From: Lumnitzera littorea | Lineage: Eukaryota; Streptophyta; Magnoliopsida; Myrtales; Combretaceae | Direction: 5' to 3' | Assembly: GCA_024138015.1 (NCBI GenBank) | Contig: JAMXBB010000004.1 | Location: 82,843,139-82,907,138 of the forward strand | DNA: 64,000 nt | Shown here: piece by piece, positions 1 through 11,489 of the stretch | How positions within the stretch are numbered: the first letter of the stretch is position 1 | Layout: each line of letters starts with the position of its first letter | Translations under genes and position numbers: made by a program | The notes under the pieces: model-generated | Seen by the model: only the letters and a program-made list of their open reading frames with translations | The model's database searches: none | Told to the model about the DNA's origin: nothing

Positions 1-214
1 AATTTTGGTTTAGAAGATGTGTCGTTAAACTTAGGCTTTAGTTTAAATCTAGTTCAGACTGACCGAATCCATGTGTGCAATTTGATTATATATATGGATA
101 AGGCAAGCATATGGACATAACATTAGCATTGAGCATAAGGTCTTAGGTTCGAAACTTAGCAAAGGTAGGGAGGCCTTTTTCTTATTTTTTGTTTTCAATC
201 ACATCATGGACTGC

Positions 215-390
215 CACGTATCAGGATCTGATTGTGCCATGTGTCCTGACACATGGCATCCTCAGATTTGATAGCCCTGCTAATGTGGCGCCACGTAGCG
301 TGCTACGTCAGTTGCCACGTATCACAAATGATATGTGGCACGTCGGGGTTAGCTGGCACAACTGACGTAGCACCATGTCAGCCCGCTTTT
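215..390 (+). promoter_or_regulatory. ACGT-core cluster in LTR U3
   Basis: This stretch holds repeated GCCACGT, CTACGTCA, GGCACGT and TGACGTAG motifs plus CACATGGCA variants. These are G-box/ABRE-like cores known to bind plant bZIP and bHLH factors. The same kind of cluster recurs at the equivalent place in the minus-strand LTRs (10,480-10,700 and 22,540-22,760). Regulatory function is inferred from motif content only. Confidence 0.45.
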
Positions 391-720
391 TCCTTCCCCT
401 TCTTTCCTTTTCCTTTTGTTTTCCTCTCTTTCCCTTCTCTTTCCCCTTCCTTCCTTCATTTTCCTTAGATTTCTAGCGCTTTCCTCCTCAGACAGCCTAC
501 TTCAATACGATTTTTAAGCCCTTTTTTGTTGCAATTTCACTAAATCAATGGCAAAATTATAAAATAAACATGGCCTAGTATTAATAGTGATCAAGAATAC
601 ATCCAAATTCATGCATTAACTCAGTTAAACTTAGCTCCAAAAATTGGAAAAAAAATTTGAATTTCAATTTTTCTCATTTAACTCCGATTTGGACTTTCCA
701 TGTTTCTAGGCTAATTTCGA

Positions 721-730
721 GTATATAAAG
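721..730 (+). promoter_or_regulatory. TATA box of LTR L1
   Basis: GTATATAAAG is followed within about 70 bp by a CT-rich leader with repeated CTCTCTCT. This matches the TATA and pyrimidine-leader layout of the two other full LTRs (minus strand, near 8,578 and 22,238), so it marks the U3/R border. Confidence 0.5.
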
Positions 731-2284
731 GGTGTCGAGGATGATAATGGGGACTATAAAACTATTCACAAGCTTTTGAATCACTTCTCAAGTCCCCTCT
801 CTCTCTCATGACCACTTTCTCTCTCTTTAAGTCCCTCTCTCTCTAGTTTACCACCACTAGTCACTACCCTAGCTAGCTACGTTGCCTCACAAGCTCCCCG
901 ACCTAACTCACCTCATCCTCCGCCATGCCTCCTAGTAGCTCTACCAAGCTCGCTACTACCCTAACCCTAACCGCTAAACCACCTCTCCTCAAACCACCTT
1001 AGACACCAACCAACTACGCGGCCGAATTCCCCACACTCCAAAACCTTTACCCTAACCAACCAATCACACCCAGCAACCTACACGCAGCCAAACCACCACT
1101 GCTACCCATGACCAATTTCCGATAACCACCAAAACAATCACCTTAGGTCTCAGCATTTCTTCTACCCCTCCTATTCTGAATCTAAAACTCACATGTTTGC
1201 CCTCACCCTCAACCAAATTGATGCAAATCACTGTAAACCACCTTAGTTGACATCGTTGAAGCTTGAAGAAGAGGAGTCCGACTCGATTAACCCGATGCTA
1301 CCTACCTAGGTTCGACCTGCGCACTCAAACTTGTCTGAAGCCTTTTTTTATTTATTTATTTTATTTTGTTTTGTTTTGTTTATTTATTTGTTGGTTTTAC
1401 TTTTTTACGTAAATGTAATCAAATAGAAAAAGAAAGGGAAGAAAAGAAAAAGAAAAAGAAGAAAAGAAAAGAAAAAAAGTATTTTTTTATTTTATTAAAT
1501 AATAGATAATAAGTAAAAATAGATTAAGTGATAAAATAGGATAAAGAAAAAAAAGCAAAAAAAGGAAAAAAAATAAATAAAATAGGATTAATTGCTTAGA
1601 AAAATTTATTTTCTAAAAGTAAATGAAAATAAATGAATTTCTTTCCAAATTAGGACTATTTTAGAGTTTCTAGAAATAAAAAAAAAAAAAAAACCGATTA
1701 AGACGTTTTAGGAATTTTTTTAAACAGATCAAAACTGAGTAAAACGTAAACTCGATTGTCTTCAAATTAAAACAAAACGAATTCACTAAAGTTTTTATAA
1801 AAACAAACTACGGAAGTTTGATCCCGAATAGCGAGTATGTAGACACCCGTATGCAAGTACGGGATGGCTTAAAATATGGAAGGTTTAGTTTTTCCATTTT
1901 TAGATATTTATGTACATTGATTAATTTAGTTACGTGCATCATGATTAGTTTTTTTTAGAAATTAAAAAGGGTATATTTGAAAAGCGAAGTTAAATTCGAA
2001 AAGTTAAAAAGTGGTACTCGTTTAAGGTTTAATAAATTAACCCGTGAATCAAGATCTCTGATTTTCAAAAACCTGTATTTATAAATAGGTTTTTTTCGAT
2101 AAATCGGTAGCTAAGTTATAACCAATTCATCCAATTGATTATAACTTAATCCTTTTTCCCGACTCTGATTGAGTAGTGACTCTAAATCTTTTCAAGTTGA
2201 AAAGTAATGGTTTAATACTGATCGGTTTAAACAAGACCTAATTTTATAAAAAAGAACTAAGAGGGTGAAAAACCAAGCTCGACA

Positions 2285-3100
2285 CTCCTCTAAGCTAATT
2301 AACCTAGGCGGGAGCGTCTTTAAGGAACTTGCAACCCTAAATTGGAATAGATTTAGAAAATACAGTTATGCTCCTTTGAGTTGACTAACCTAGGTGGAAG
2401 TATTTCTATGGAACTAGTAACTGTAAATGAAAATTGAATTGGAATGTGGTTATGCTCTTCTAAGCTGACTAACCTAAATGGGAACATCTTTAGAAGACTA
2501 ACAACCCTAAATGATAATCGATTTTAAAAAACTTGATCGTGCTCTTCTGAGCTGACTAACCTAGGTGGGAGTGTCTTTAGGGGACTAGCATTCTTAAATA
2601 AGAAATTGATTTGAAAACTTGAACTGCTCCTTTTAGCTAACTAACCTAAGTGGGTGAGCAAAGTGTTCTTTAAGTTAGCTAAAACCCTAAATAACAACCT
2701 GGTCATACTCCTCTAAACTAACTAACCTAGGTGAATGGGCAAAGCGCTCATCAAGCTAGGTAAGACCTTAAGTGACAAATTGAAACCAGATCATGCCTCT
2801 TTGAGCTGACTAACCTAAATAGGAGCACCTCGAAGAGACTATCAACCCTAAATGGGAAATTGATTCAAGAAAACTTGGAAGTGCTCCTTTAAGCTAACTA
2901 ATTTAGGTGGAATCATCTCTAGGGGACTAGCAACCTTGATTAGGAAATCAATTTGAAACTTGGAAGTGCTCTTTTAGGTTGACTAATCTAAATGGGAGCA
3001 TCTCTAAGAGATTAGCAACCCTAAATGAGCAAATTGATCATGAAACCTAATAGTGATTTTCTATGCTGACTAACCTAAACGGGAAAAAGTGCTCCTCGAG
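2285..3100 (-). repeat. Tandem array, period about 86 bp (element A, array 1)
   Basis: Units begin with CTCCTCTAAG-like sequence at 2,285, 2,371, 2,455 and 2,542, and continue at about the same spacing to roughly 3,060. Each contains a version of GCTGACTAACCTAGGTGGGA and then GACTAGCAACCCTAAAT. Copies are diverged by substitutions and small indels. The same array family sits at about 11,490-12,165 in element C. Most copies contain stops in each frame, so it appears noncoding. Confidence 0.85.
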
Positions 3101-3109
3101 CTTGCTAAA

Positions 3110-3765
3110 ACTTTGAAAGCAAGTTGGAAATGGGGAAGTGCCTTATAGGTTAGCTAAGGCATTGTGAGAGATTGGTGAAAGGGAAGTGCCCTATAGGCAG
3201 GTTAAAACTCTAAAATAAATTGATGAAGGGAAGTACCTTATAGGCTTGCCAAGACCCTAATAGAGATTGATGAAGAGAAGCGCCCTACGGGCTCACTAAA
3301 ACCCTAAGAGAAATTGATAAAGGGAAGCGTCCATATGGGCTCGCTAAAATTGAAGAGAAATACAAGATGGGATTGCGCCTTATAAGTTGACTAAGACCTT
3401 AAGAAAGATTGAGAAATGCGAAAGTGCCTTATAGGCTAGTTTAAAACCTTAAAGGAAAATCAAGGGAGGAAAGCGCCTTATGGGCTGGCTTAAGAACTTA
3501 AGAGAGACGTAAGCTAGGACAGCACTTTGTAAGCTTGCTAATACCTTAAAGGATTTGTGATTTAGGACAGTACTCTATGAGTTGGCTAAAACCCTAAAGG
3601 GAATGTGAGATGGAATAGCACTCCTTAAGCTAGCTAAAACCTTAAAGAGAAAATGACAAAAGGTAAGCGCCCTCTAAGCTAGCTAAAACATTAAAGAGAA
3701 TGTAAGATGGGAAAAAGGGTAAGCACTCTATAGACTAGCTAAAGACCCTAAGACGTAAAATTGAG
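3110..3765 (-). repeat. Tandem array, period about 48-55 bp (element A, array 2)
   Basis: Units carry GAAGCGCCCTATAGGCT followed by GCTAAAACCCTAA, for example near 3,135, 3,184, 3,231, 3,275 and 3,324. The array continues, with increasing divergence, to about 3,760. It directly abuts array 1. The partner in element C is at about 12,160-12,745, in the same order and orientation. Confidence 0.8.
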
Positions 3766-3779
3766 GGATGTGACCTTTT

Positions 3780-6075
3780 TGAAAACCTCTTAAGTTGAAA
3801 AATTTACAAATGAAGATTTTGGTAAAAGCAATTTATGACCAAAAAGGCATAAGGGATTAGGTCCCTTGATTTGAAAAAGAGTTAATGGACATCAAACCAT
3901 TATGGTCAACTTAAAAGGTATGACCACATTGTAAAGGAAGTAGGTGACATGAATTGAAAGCTTAGTTACTTGAGCAAACATGGACTTGAAAATGGATAAA
4001 AAAGAATTTATAACAAGCCTTTACTTTAACTTTCTCCTTTTTCTTTCTACTTTCGTCCCCTTTTTTATGTGTTTTTTTTCTTGAAAGTTTGCTATCGAGT
4101 ATAAGTTCTTATTAAAGAAGCAACTGTTATAACCATCCCCTTCATTGGTAACCATATGGGGTATCTCATATTCTTCTTAGTTATTTTAAATGTCTCCTAA
4201 CCTTGATGCTGAGCTTTTTAGTTGAGCCTTATGATTTTAAGTATTTTTTTCCTAAGGAAAAGGTAACTTATGATTAGTATAGTTAAAGAGGACTTCCTTA
4301 TATACTCTTAGTCTAGATTACACTCTTAACTACTGTTCCAAAAATTATACTCCAGTTTATAAGTGATACGTCTTGATCAATATGTTAGGTCTTTTTTGGT
4401 TCATCATTGTAAATTTAGGCTTTTGATCAAATGGTTTCAAGAGAGATTAATGAGAAGACCTATTTTAAAAGATTTACTTATTTAACCTAGGTGTACAAGT
4501 TAAGAACCATTAGGAAAAAACTAAAAGTATATTTGCCCTAGTTTTTAAAACAACTTTTATTTAAGATAAATTATTCCTTATGATTAGAAGAAATTAAGTA
4601 CAGGTGGCAGTGTGGGTGGGAAAGCCTTATGTTTGTGATTTGGCATGGATATGTAAAGTTTGTGTTTTTAGGCTGGGAATGTGATTTAAAGGCCTTATAT
4701 CTTTTGGGCCTTCTTTAGTTAGAGCTTTTCTCTTACATACAAGCCCAATTTTCAAACTTTTCGCTTTTTTTTTTCTTTTTCTTTTCTTCTTCTTTTCTCT
4801 CTCTCTCTCTCTGTCTCTCTCTCTCTCTCTCTCTTTTTATTTATTACTGTACGCCATTATTTCTTGCTCTTCTTTCTTTTCTTTAGCCCTAGGAATGATC
4901 TTCTCCATTATCGAGTTTTTGTATTTAAGAGATTCAAGGCCTTAAATCAATAGATTCCTAGTGCATAAGCTTAGGCGAGGTAAGCTTAAGGTGTTTGAAA
5001 AAGAGTTGGCTTTTCTTCATTTCAAAGAAAATAGCTTATCAAAAATAGAGATTGTCTTTGAACTATTGTCATTGAAACAAGCATAAGCTAATTTTATCCT
5101 TCTCTCCTAATCAATGACCTTAACTTTCGAATTGCCCCATTATGGGGTAGTTCTTGAGATGGTTTAAATTTGAACATACTCCAAGTTAGTCCAATAAGGT
5201 TAACAAAGGATAATTGTGTTTGGGATTTGAAAATGATTATCTAATTTCATTTTAATCTATGTATCAAATTCAAAATAGACCTATTTTAAAGAATAAGTCC
5301 AAAGTATCTTCACCATGATGTTACTTAACTCTTAAAGTGTTTAAGGGTTAGTATATGGGATATAGTTTACCTCTTTTCATCCTAAACCTTTTAAAAGTAA
5401 GTTACCAATTCCTTAGAGAGGAATCTATTTTTATTTGCCCTAGGGTAGAGATTTACTTTGCCTCCCAGTTTCTTAAAATATGCCCAAATGTGAAACAATA
5501 CTTTTCATTCAATCTGAGTTTGAGAATGGGGTTGTATTTGACTTTGCGTTTTAACTTGATTTACGGTTAGGTTCAATTTTCCCAATGGACCAAGCCTTTT
5601 GTCTTGGTTCAACTATTTTAACAAGCTAGGGTTTATATTTGGGTCAATTGCCCTAATGGGTCGAGGGTTAGTGTTTAGTGTTAATTGCCTAAAGGCTTTT
5701 GTTTGTCAGTATCCCATAAGAATTTATAATTGTCACCAACTTTTCTTTTTTTTTTTCTTTATTTATTTATTTTTTGTTAAAGAGAAAGATAGGGCTTTAT
5801 TTTACAGAAATTGAGAAATCTAATTAGAAATAGGGATGGTGATTTTGGGGTTCTATTTACAAGTCTATGGAATTTATTTACGTTTCCCTAAGTAAGAGGG
5901 AAAAATGGTTAGATGAATGCTATTGAAAGACTATATACAAAAGGGGAATACCAAAGAGTGAAGAATGATGTGCTAAAGGAAACTTTTATTATCTTCAAAA
6001 ATTGGAATGCAAAAAAACAAAGATAAAGAGCCTAATATTTATTCTAGATTATTATTCAATGAAATTTGACATTTA
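3780..6075 (-). other. Noncoding body of element A
   Basis: No gene is seen. From 3,780 to about 5,455 this matches 12,760-14,440 of element C nearly line by line, including the TTTGGGCCTTCTTTA and TTTCAAAGAAAA stretches and a poly-pyrimidine tract. Beyond 5,455 the two elements diverge. A weaker match resumes around 5,700-6,050 against 18,180-18,990. Short open frames at 5,355-5,814 are low-complexity and are not supported. Confidence 0.5.
4793..4834. repeat. (CT)n microsatellite
   Basis: This is a nearly uninterrupted CT dinucleotide run with one CTGT interruption, inside the pyrimidine-rich part of element A. The homologous place in element C (about 13,790-13,860) is pyrimidine-rich but lacks a pure CT run. 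Confidence 0.9.
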
Positions 6076-6119
6076 TTCTAGGCCCCTTAGTTATAATCTA
6101 AAAAACCCTAAACTAAGTC

Positions 6120-6330
6120 TCATAAACGAGCTTTAAGGTCTTCTAACATTTCATAGCTTTCTCTAAGTACTTGTCCAAGAAGGGCTTTTAGAGCCTGGTT
6201 GTAATCTTTAGAACATTCAAGCTTCTCTTTCAAATAGGCAATTTCAGCTTCTAGTAGCTACTTGCAAATTCTAAGAAGGTCCTGTAGCCTATTAGTTCTC
6301 TAATTGTTCACTTAATCTCTTGCCATTATC
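6120..6330 (-). pseudogene. Gag remnant, C-terminal coiled coil (element A)
   Basis: The minus-strand translation of 6,254-6,120 is an uninterrupted, heptad-rich stretch. It starts LEAEIAYLKEKLE, continues through QALKALLGQ and EMLEDLKARL, and ends at a TGA. Upstream, to about 6,330, the same kind of sequence continues in broken frames (KRLSEQLEN). Long coiled coils at this place are usual in the plant gag-like proteins that begin with a DUF7745 domain, which fits the neighbouring LTR and the DUF7745-like remnant in element C. It is fragmentary and not functional. Confidence 0.5.
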
Positions 6331-6916
6331 TTTAGGCCTAAATATTTCATAGACAAGAATCATTTATCAATGAAACAAAAGAATATACGTAGAGACATGC
6401 ATATGCTAGTCACATTAAGTTAATACATCATTCCTTAAGTTGTAACCCTACAGTTGAAAAAATTATTGCGTTTTTTTTTATAACAGTCCCATATCAATAC
6501 AATTGCAACTTTTAGGAGTAGTGTATTAATTCAAGGCTTAAGGGAAATATATGCAATTAAAATAGGTTCAAAAGGTCCTTATGCTTTGTGACCTTACGCG
6601 ATTCCAAAGAAACAGTTTATTTATCACATCGAAGCTTAAGTGGGGTAGCCTAATCAACTTCGAGCGGTAGTTACTCTACTATACCTAGAACTTACACAAT
6701 AGCTCCTCATCCTAGGATCCTAAGATAACTAATGTCTAACCTTATCTACCTTACATCCAAGATGCAATCCTCCCATATCCTAATATATATTGCATGCAAA
6801 CAATTAGTATAACAACTAAAACAGATTATTTACAATAAAGGAATAATAAATAAACATAGGGATTTTAAAAGATAAATTTAAATTTAGAAAGTTTAAGTGG
6901 CTAGTCTTCATTATCT

Positions 6917-6934
6917 CCCTAGTGAAATCCCCAA
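6917..6934 (-). other. Primer-binding-site-like sequence of element A
   Basis: Minus strand TTGGGGATTTCACTAGGG lies two bases after the LTR end (CTCAACA). It aligns with TTAGCGACTCCACTAGGG in element C. Both resemble the TGGCGACTCC...GGGGA leader motif common just after Tat/Ogre-type LTRs. The priming tRNA is not determined. Confidence 0.5.
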
Positions 6935-6936
6935 GT

Positions 6937-9581
6937 TGTTGAGCTTAGATTTTTCCTAATTTTTATTATTTTCATTAAATCAATCGATATTAAACCTTGT
7001 ACCTATTTAATATAAACCCTCAACCAGGAACTAGGAATTAAGGAAAATAGGTTTTTTATAAATTTAAAATAAAAAAATTAGAGTTCACACTTGACCGAAA
7101 CCGGGGTAAGGGTTAGATTAAAACCAATTAGGTGGATTGATTTTAATCTAGTCACTAAACCATATGAAAACCAATTTTGAAAATAGTTTTTTAAAAACCA
7201 AATATTTTGAGTTTGGAGCCTAACCTATTAAATCCTAATGAGTATCAATTTTAACTGTCCAAAATTAATTTTATTTTTCAATTACCTATTTAGCTAATTC
7301 TACATTCATAATTAAGAAAATTAATTAAAAAATAAGTTTATTTACGAAAGATAAAAATAAAAATAAGTTCCCTATTTTAAGTCGCCCTGTAGGTGCTTAT
7401 GTACTCTTTAGTAGAGATTAGACTTTCCGTGGTTCATTCTATAAAACTTTAGGTATATCAATTGATTTTAATTTGAAAAAGCAGTTAAGTTTAAATTTTT
7501 TAATCTTTTTAAACTTGTTTTAAAAAATTCTAAGGAAAAGGAAGGATCATAATTTGACATGCTTATTTTTGGAAAAATTCTAAGAAAGAGTCTTAATTTT
7601 GAAAATGGTTAATTTATTATTATTATTTTTATTTGGAAAAAAGGGTTGTCTAAGTGATGATGAGACATATTTTTTATTTTTATAATTCTTATTTTTATTT
7701 TTATTTTTTTGTTTATGTTTTCATTGAAGAATGAAAATAAAATAAAAAACAAAGCTTCCTTATGTTTCTCCCTTTTTTTCTTCTTTCTTTTTTCTATTTC
7801 AGTTTTTTTTTTTATAATTATAATAAAAGATAAGATTAAACAACAAAAGAAAAGAAAAGAAAAAAAGAATATACAACACAAATGGAAAAAAGGAGGATTG
7901 GACCAAATGGATAGCAAGGTGTATGGGTTAAGGAAGGAAGGCAGGTTAGATATCGAGGATAGATCCAGGTTCAATCCAGGTTACGGGAAAGAGAAAGAGT
8001 AACTGATAGGGGGGTAGGGGTTGTAGTGCTTCTAGGTGGTTCTAGGTTGAATTTTTTTGGGGAAAGGGAAGATTCATGAGAATCTTAATGGGAAAAAGGG
8101 GGTTTAGAATTGGTAAAGTAGTGTTTCGTAGTGGTTTAGGTAGTGGTGTGAGGTGGCTATAGGCAATAGCGATGTTTAGCTTCAATAAGGGTTTCCTAGG
8201 TATTAGAGAGTAATGTAGCTCAGGGTTTTGGGACGTGGTGATTCTAACCATGAGCTTAGTTTGGTGTTAGGTTGAGCGGTTGCGGATGTTTAAGAGCAAG
8301 GGAGTTGTAGTGGCCAAGGTTTTGAACCTTGGGTGTTGGTTGAAACCGTTAGGGGGCATGATGGATGTTGGGGCTGCCTGGGATTAAGAGTCAAGAGCAT
8401 GGGCAAGCTCCTAGGTGTGTTAGCTTCCTTCAACAATGGCTGAAGAGCTTCAAATCTTAGAGAGAGAAAGAGACACATAGTGAGCTAGAGAAAGAGAGTT
8501 TGATAGAGAGTGATTAAGAGTGTGGATGGGGAAGTTGATTGATTTCTTAATGCTAGAAAGACTTGTCTGACCCCCATTTTATAAATTTTAAGCTCAACTA
8601 AGCGTGGAAAGCATTGAATTCAAAAATCAAAGGAGATGGTTGACTCACTTTAATTCTTGAAATCAAAGACAAACTCACAAAATTGATTGGTAAAAATGAT
8701 TCCATTGTAATTATTTATTGTATGAAATCTTTCTAGAAAGCTTCTATTTCCCTAAAATGTATTGAATCAAACAATTTGGAATTCAAGTCAAATCCGTCTA
8801 CGCATACTTTTTCGATCTTCAAGAGTCGATTTAATCCATCAAATTTTTTTAATTTAGACGTTTTCTTGGTACTGATGCATAGTATTCCATGCTTACTTCA
8901 TGATTTCACCATCATGAAGGAAAGTTGATAAAAAATAGTTGTGAAAAGAACACCTTAGACTTGATTTGCGTTAGAAAAACAAATGAAACTAATGGAAAAA
9001 GAAAGAAAATAGACTCTGACATGGTGCCATATGGGTACCATGTCAACCATGAATACCAATGAAAATGTTCTACGTATCTTAGCTAGATACATGGTTTATT
9101 GGCTGATTGACACAGGGCAATGGGGGGTATAAAAGAAGAAAAAGGCATAAACTGCCTAGTGTAAGGATCAAACCCAAGACCACTTACTCATTCCCCATAT
9201 CAAGACAAAGTGCATTACCAAATGGGCTGTTGGCCCGTATCCTATCATCTATTACAACTAAATTTCATTCAAACTATAAAGCAAACTAATTACCCTATAA
9301 AATAGAAACTATCCATATAGAAAATAAATTAATATAAATCTTTTTTTTTCTTAATAATCTAAAAATATTTTATTCTCTTAATAGTCTACTTTTCCTAAAA
9401 AAATTCTATCTTTCTATTTTTTTTCATTTTTCATTTTTTTGTATTTTTATGAAATTTCCCATATTTTATATTTTTTTCTAAATTTTCTATTTTTTTGTAT
9501 TTATTTAAATTAGAACCCTTTTTCCATATTCTAAAAAAAAAAAAATTTAAACTATAAGGAGGTAAAAATGAGGAGTCTTCA
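6937..9581 (-). mobile_element. 5' LTR (L2) of element A
   Basis: On the minus strand the LTR starts TGAAGACTCC at 9,581 and ends CTCAACA at 6,937, 2,645 bp in all. It shares the block order of the LTR at 20,556-23,244: pyrimidine/purine-rich tracts, U3, TATA, leader, a GTAGGTGC block near 7,390-7,400 and the terminal AT-rich part. In-frame reading of 7,609-8,478 gives only low-complexity peptides. Confidence 0.7.
8572..8585 (-). promoter_or_regulatory. TATA box of LTR L2
   Basis: Minus strand TTTATAAAATGGGG is followed by a pyrimidine-rich leader with repeated CTCTTTCTCT. It occupies the same place as TATATAAAGGGG in LTR L4 and TATATAAAGGG in L1. The next ATG downstream opens no gene. Confidence 0.45.
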
Positions 9582-9655
9582 AAGGGGCAAAGGGATGTAT
9601 GGTTGCACTAAAGCTCAATGTAGAAGAAACCAATAAAACAAAAAGAATAATATGT

Positions 9656-9660
9656 AAGTA
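9656..9660. other. Left target-site duplication of element C (AAGTA)
   Basis: AAGTA immediately precedes the TGTTGAG end of the 3' LTR at 9,661. The identical five bases follow the other end of the element at 23,245-23,249. A 5-bp duplication is the expected size for Ty3/gypsy integration. Confidence 0.8.
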
Positions 9661-11275
9661 TGTTGAGTTTGATTTTTCTCAATTTTTATATTTCTCAATT
9701 TTTATAAATAAGTCTTCTTTAAACTGATTAGTATTAAACCCCACCTGTTTAATACTGATCATCGACTAAGATTTAAAGAAAACTGGTTCTTTTTATCTTT
9801 GAAAACAATTTGGAGTTACGACCTAATTGAGGTTAAGGAATGGTTTAGGTCAAAACCAAATAGGTAAATTTGGTTTTGATTTAGATACTGGTTCACATGG
9901 AAAAAAACCAACTTTAAAAAAAGGTTTTTGAAAAAACCAAAGAAACAAGTTTAGGAGTTAGATTTTTTAAACCCTTACGGGTACCATCCACTTTCCAATT
10001 TTAAATTAAATCACTTAAAATCAACTTTCAAAAATTATCTTATAAAACGAAATTTAATCATTGATTAATTAGCCTAAATTGAGTAAGTTAAACTAAAATG
10101 GAAAAATGGCTTTTTTTAGTTTTTTACTAAATTGGGTAACTAAAAGTGGAAAAAACTAATTTTTCATTTTTTACGTCACCCTGAAGATACCTATGTACCT
10201 GTTATTTGGAATCAAACGTACATAATTCTTTCCAAAAATATTAGCAAGTTAGTTGATTTTAAATTTAGAAAATGGCTAAATTTACGTCTCTTAGCCATTT
10301 CTTTTTGAACTAGTTTTGGGCTTGATTCAAAAATAAGCTACAGGTACTACATGATTTAACTATTAATTTAGTGAAATGGTATAGTAAAGGAGGTCAAATA
10401 TGACCCTAAACTAAACTCCCAAGGAGGGAAAGTGTGCTATGAAATAGGGGGAGAAAGGAAGAAGAAAGGGGAAGAAGAAGCCGTTGACGTGGTACTGACG
10501 CGGCACCACATTAGCCGTAGGGTCAAATTAAGTTGTACCACATGTCCAACATGTAGCCAACACAAATGTATTGTATGCTATGTGGCAAACATGTGGCACG
10601 ATATGTGGCAAAGATGCAGACATGGTGTTACATCAACGGTAGGGTGCAAATGTCATCCTCTTACGTGTCTTAATGTGATATGTGGCTAATGATGTGGTGT
10701 TGACGTATCCGTATGCTATGGGTGATGTAGCAGTGTATCTTATGAAAAAAAAAAAAGAGAAAACAAAAGGCATTCCATACTTTTGGTGAAATTCGAACCT
10801 CAGACCTCAAGCTAACTCAATACCAATGTTCAAATGCTTATCCATTAGGCCGTTAACTTGTGCCTTGTTCATATGTATAATCAAATTGTATATATAGATT
10901 AGGTCAACCTAAACCAGATTCAAATCTAAACCTAGACCTAATAGCCCTCCCTTGAAAATACTTAAATCTAAACTATTTTATTATAATTCAACATTACTTT
11001 CTAAAAAATCCTCTATTCTTTATTTTTTTGTGACTTTTCCAATTTTCCTTTTTTTTTTTTGGTATCTTTCCTTATTTTTTGTAATCTCATAAATTTTCCA
11101 TTTGTTCCATTTTTTTCCAAATTTCTTATTCTTTTGGTTTTTCCTAAATTTTCCATTTTTTGTATTTTTTTTCTCCAAATTTCTTATTTTTTTTATTTTT
11201 CTTAATTTAAGACCCTTTTACCCTATTCTAAATTTAAAAAAAAAAATAAAAAAGAGCAAAAATGGAGTGTTTACA
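9661..11275 (-). mobile_element. 3' LTR (L3) of element C, internally deleted
   Basis: Starts TGTAAACACTCC at 11,275 and ends CTCAACA at 9,661, 1,615 bp. It aligns along its length with the 5' LTR except that sequence equivalent to roughly 21,190-22,365 is missing at about 10,300-10,306. The lost part holds the TATA box and the leader. Short frames here (10,432-10,689; 11,102-11,302) are not genes. Confidence 0.8.
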
Positions 11276-11289
11276 ACTATCTCTCTTTA
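11276..11289 (-). other. Polypurine-tract-like site of element C
   Basis: Minus strand TAAAGAGAGATAGT directly precedes the TGTAAACACTCC start of the 3' LTR. This is where plus-strand DNA synthesis is primed in LTR retrotransposons. Confidence 0.5.
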
Positions 11290-11489
11290 TGGTGAAGTTT
11301 AAGTAAAATTTTATTGTAAAGATAAAAGAGACACTATTTTTGCCTCGAAGATGATTTTAACCTAAGAAGTGCAACTAACTCTCCTCGTTTGATCCACTAG
11401 GGATTTAGTGAAAGGTAAAAGAGAGAGAAAGTACTCTAAGAGCTAGCCAAGTGAGTTTAAAAAGATCTAACGCCCTAGGAGTAGGCTAG

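Larger units (their letters stand above)
1..2284 (+). mobile_element. Partial plus-strand LTR (L1) of a Tat/Ogre-like retrotransposon
   Basis: Aligned by eye to the reverse complement of the LTRs at 6,937-9,581 and 20,556-23,244. Shared landmarks are the tRNA-like spacing of ACGT motifs at 215-390, a TATA box near 721 followed by a pyrimidine-rich leader, a GTTTGATCCC/GTAGACACC block near 1,810-1,850, and an end in GCTCGACA. The full family LTR is about 2.7 kb, so roughly the first 400 bp lie left of the window. After position 2,284 the sequence goes straight into a tandem-repeat unit of element A with no primer-binding site. It is therefore a solo LTR, or the 3' LTR of an element extending left, inserted into that array. 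The target duplication cannot be tested here. Confidence 0.7.
2285..9581 (-). mobile_element. Older Tat/Ogre-like LTR retrotransposon A, 5' LTR plus broken body
   Basis: Read on the minus strand: 5' LTR (9,581 to 6,937), a PBS-like site, a gag coiled-coil remnant (near 6,330-6,120), a noncoding stretch, then two tandem arrays down to 2,285, where a plus-strand LTR interrupts it. The order and sequence from 5,455 to 2,285 match element C from 14,440 to about 11,490 in the same orientation. No protease, reverse transcriptase, RNase H or integrase motif was found. The far 3' LTR would lie left of the window. Confidence 0.6.

Noticed and set aside
7609..8002. Overlapping open frames of 121 and 97 codons on opposite strands
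   Set aside because: They are translations of A/T-rich and CT-rich runs inside an LTR, without domains or codon bias.
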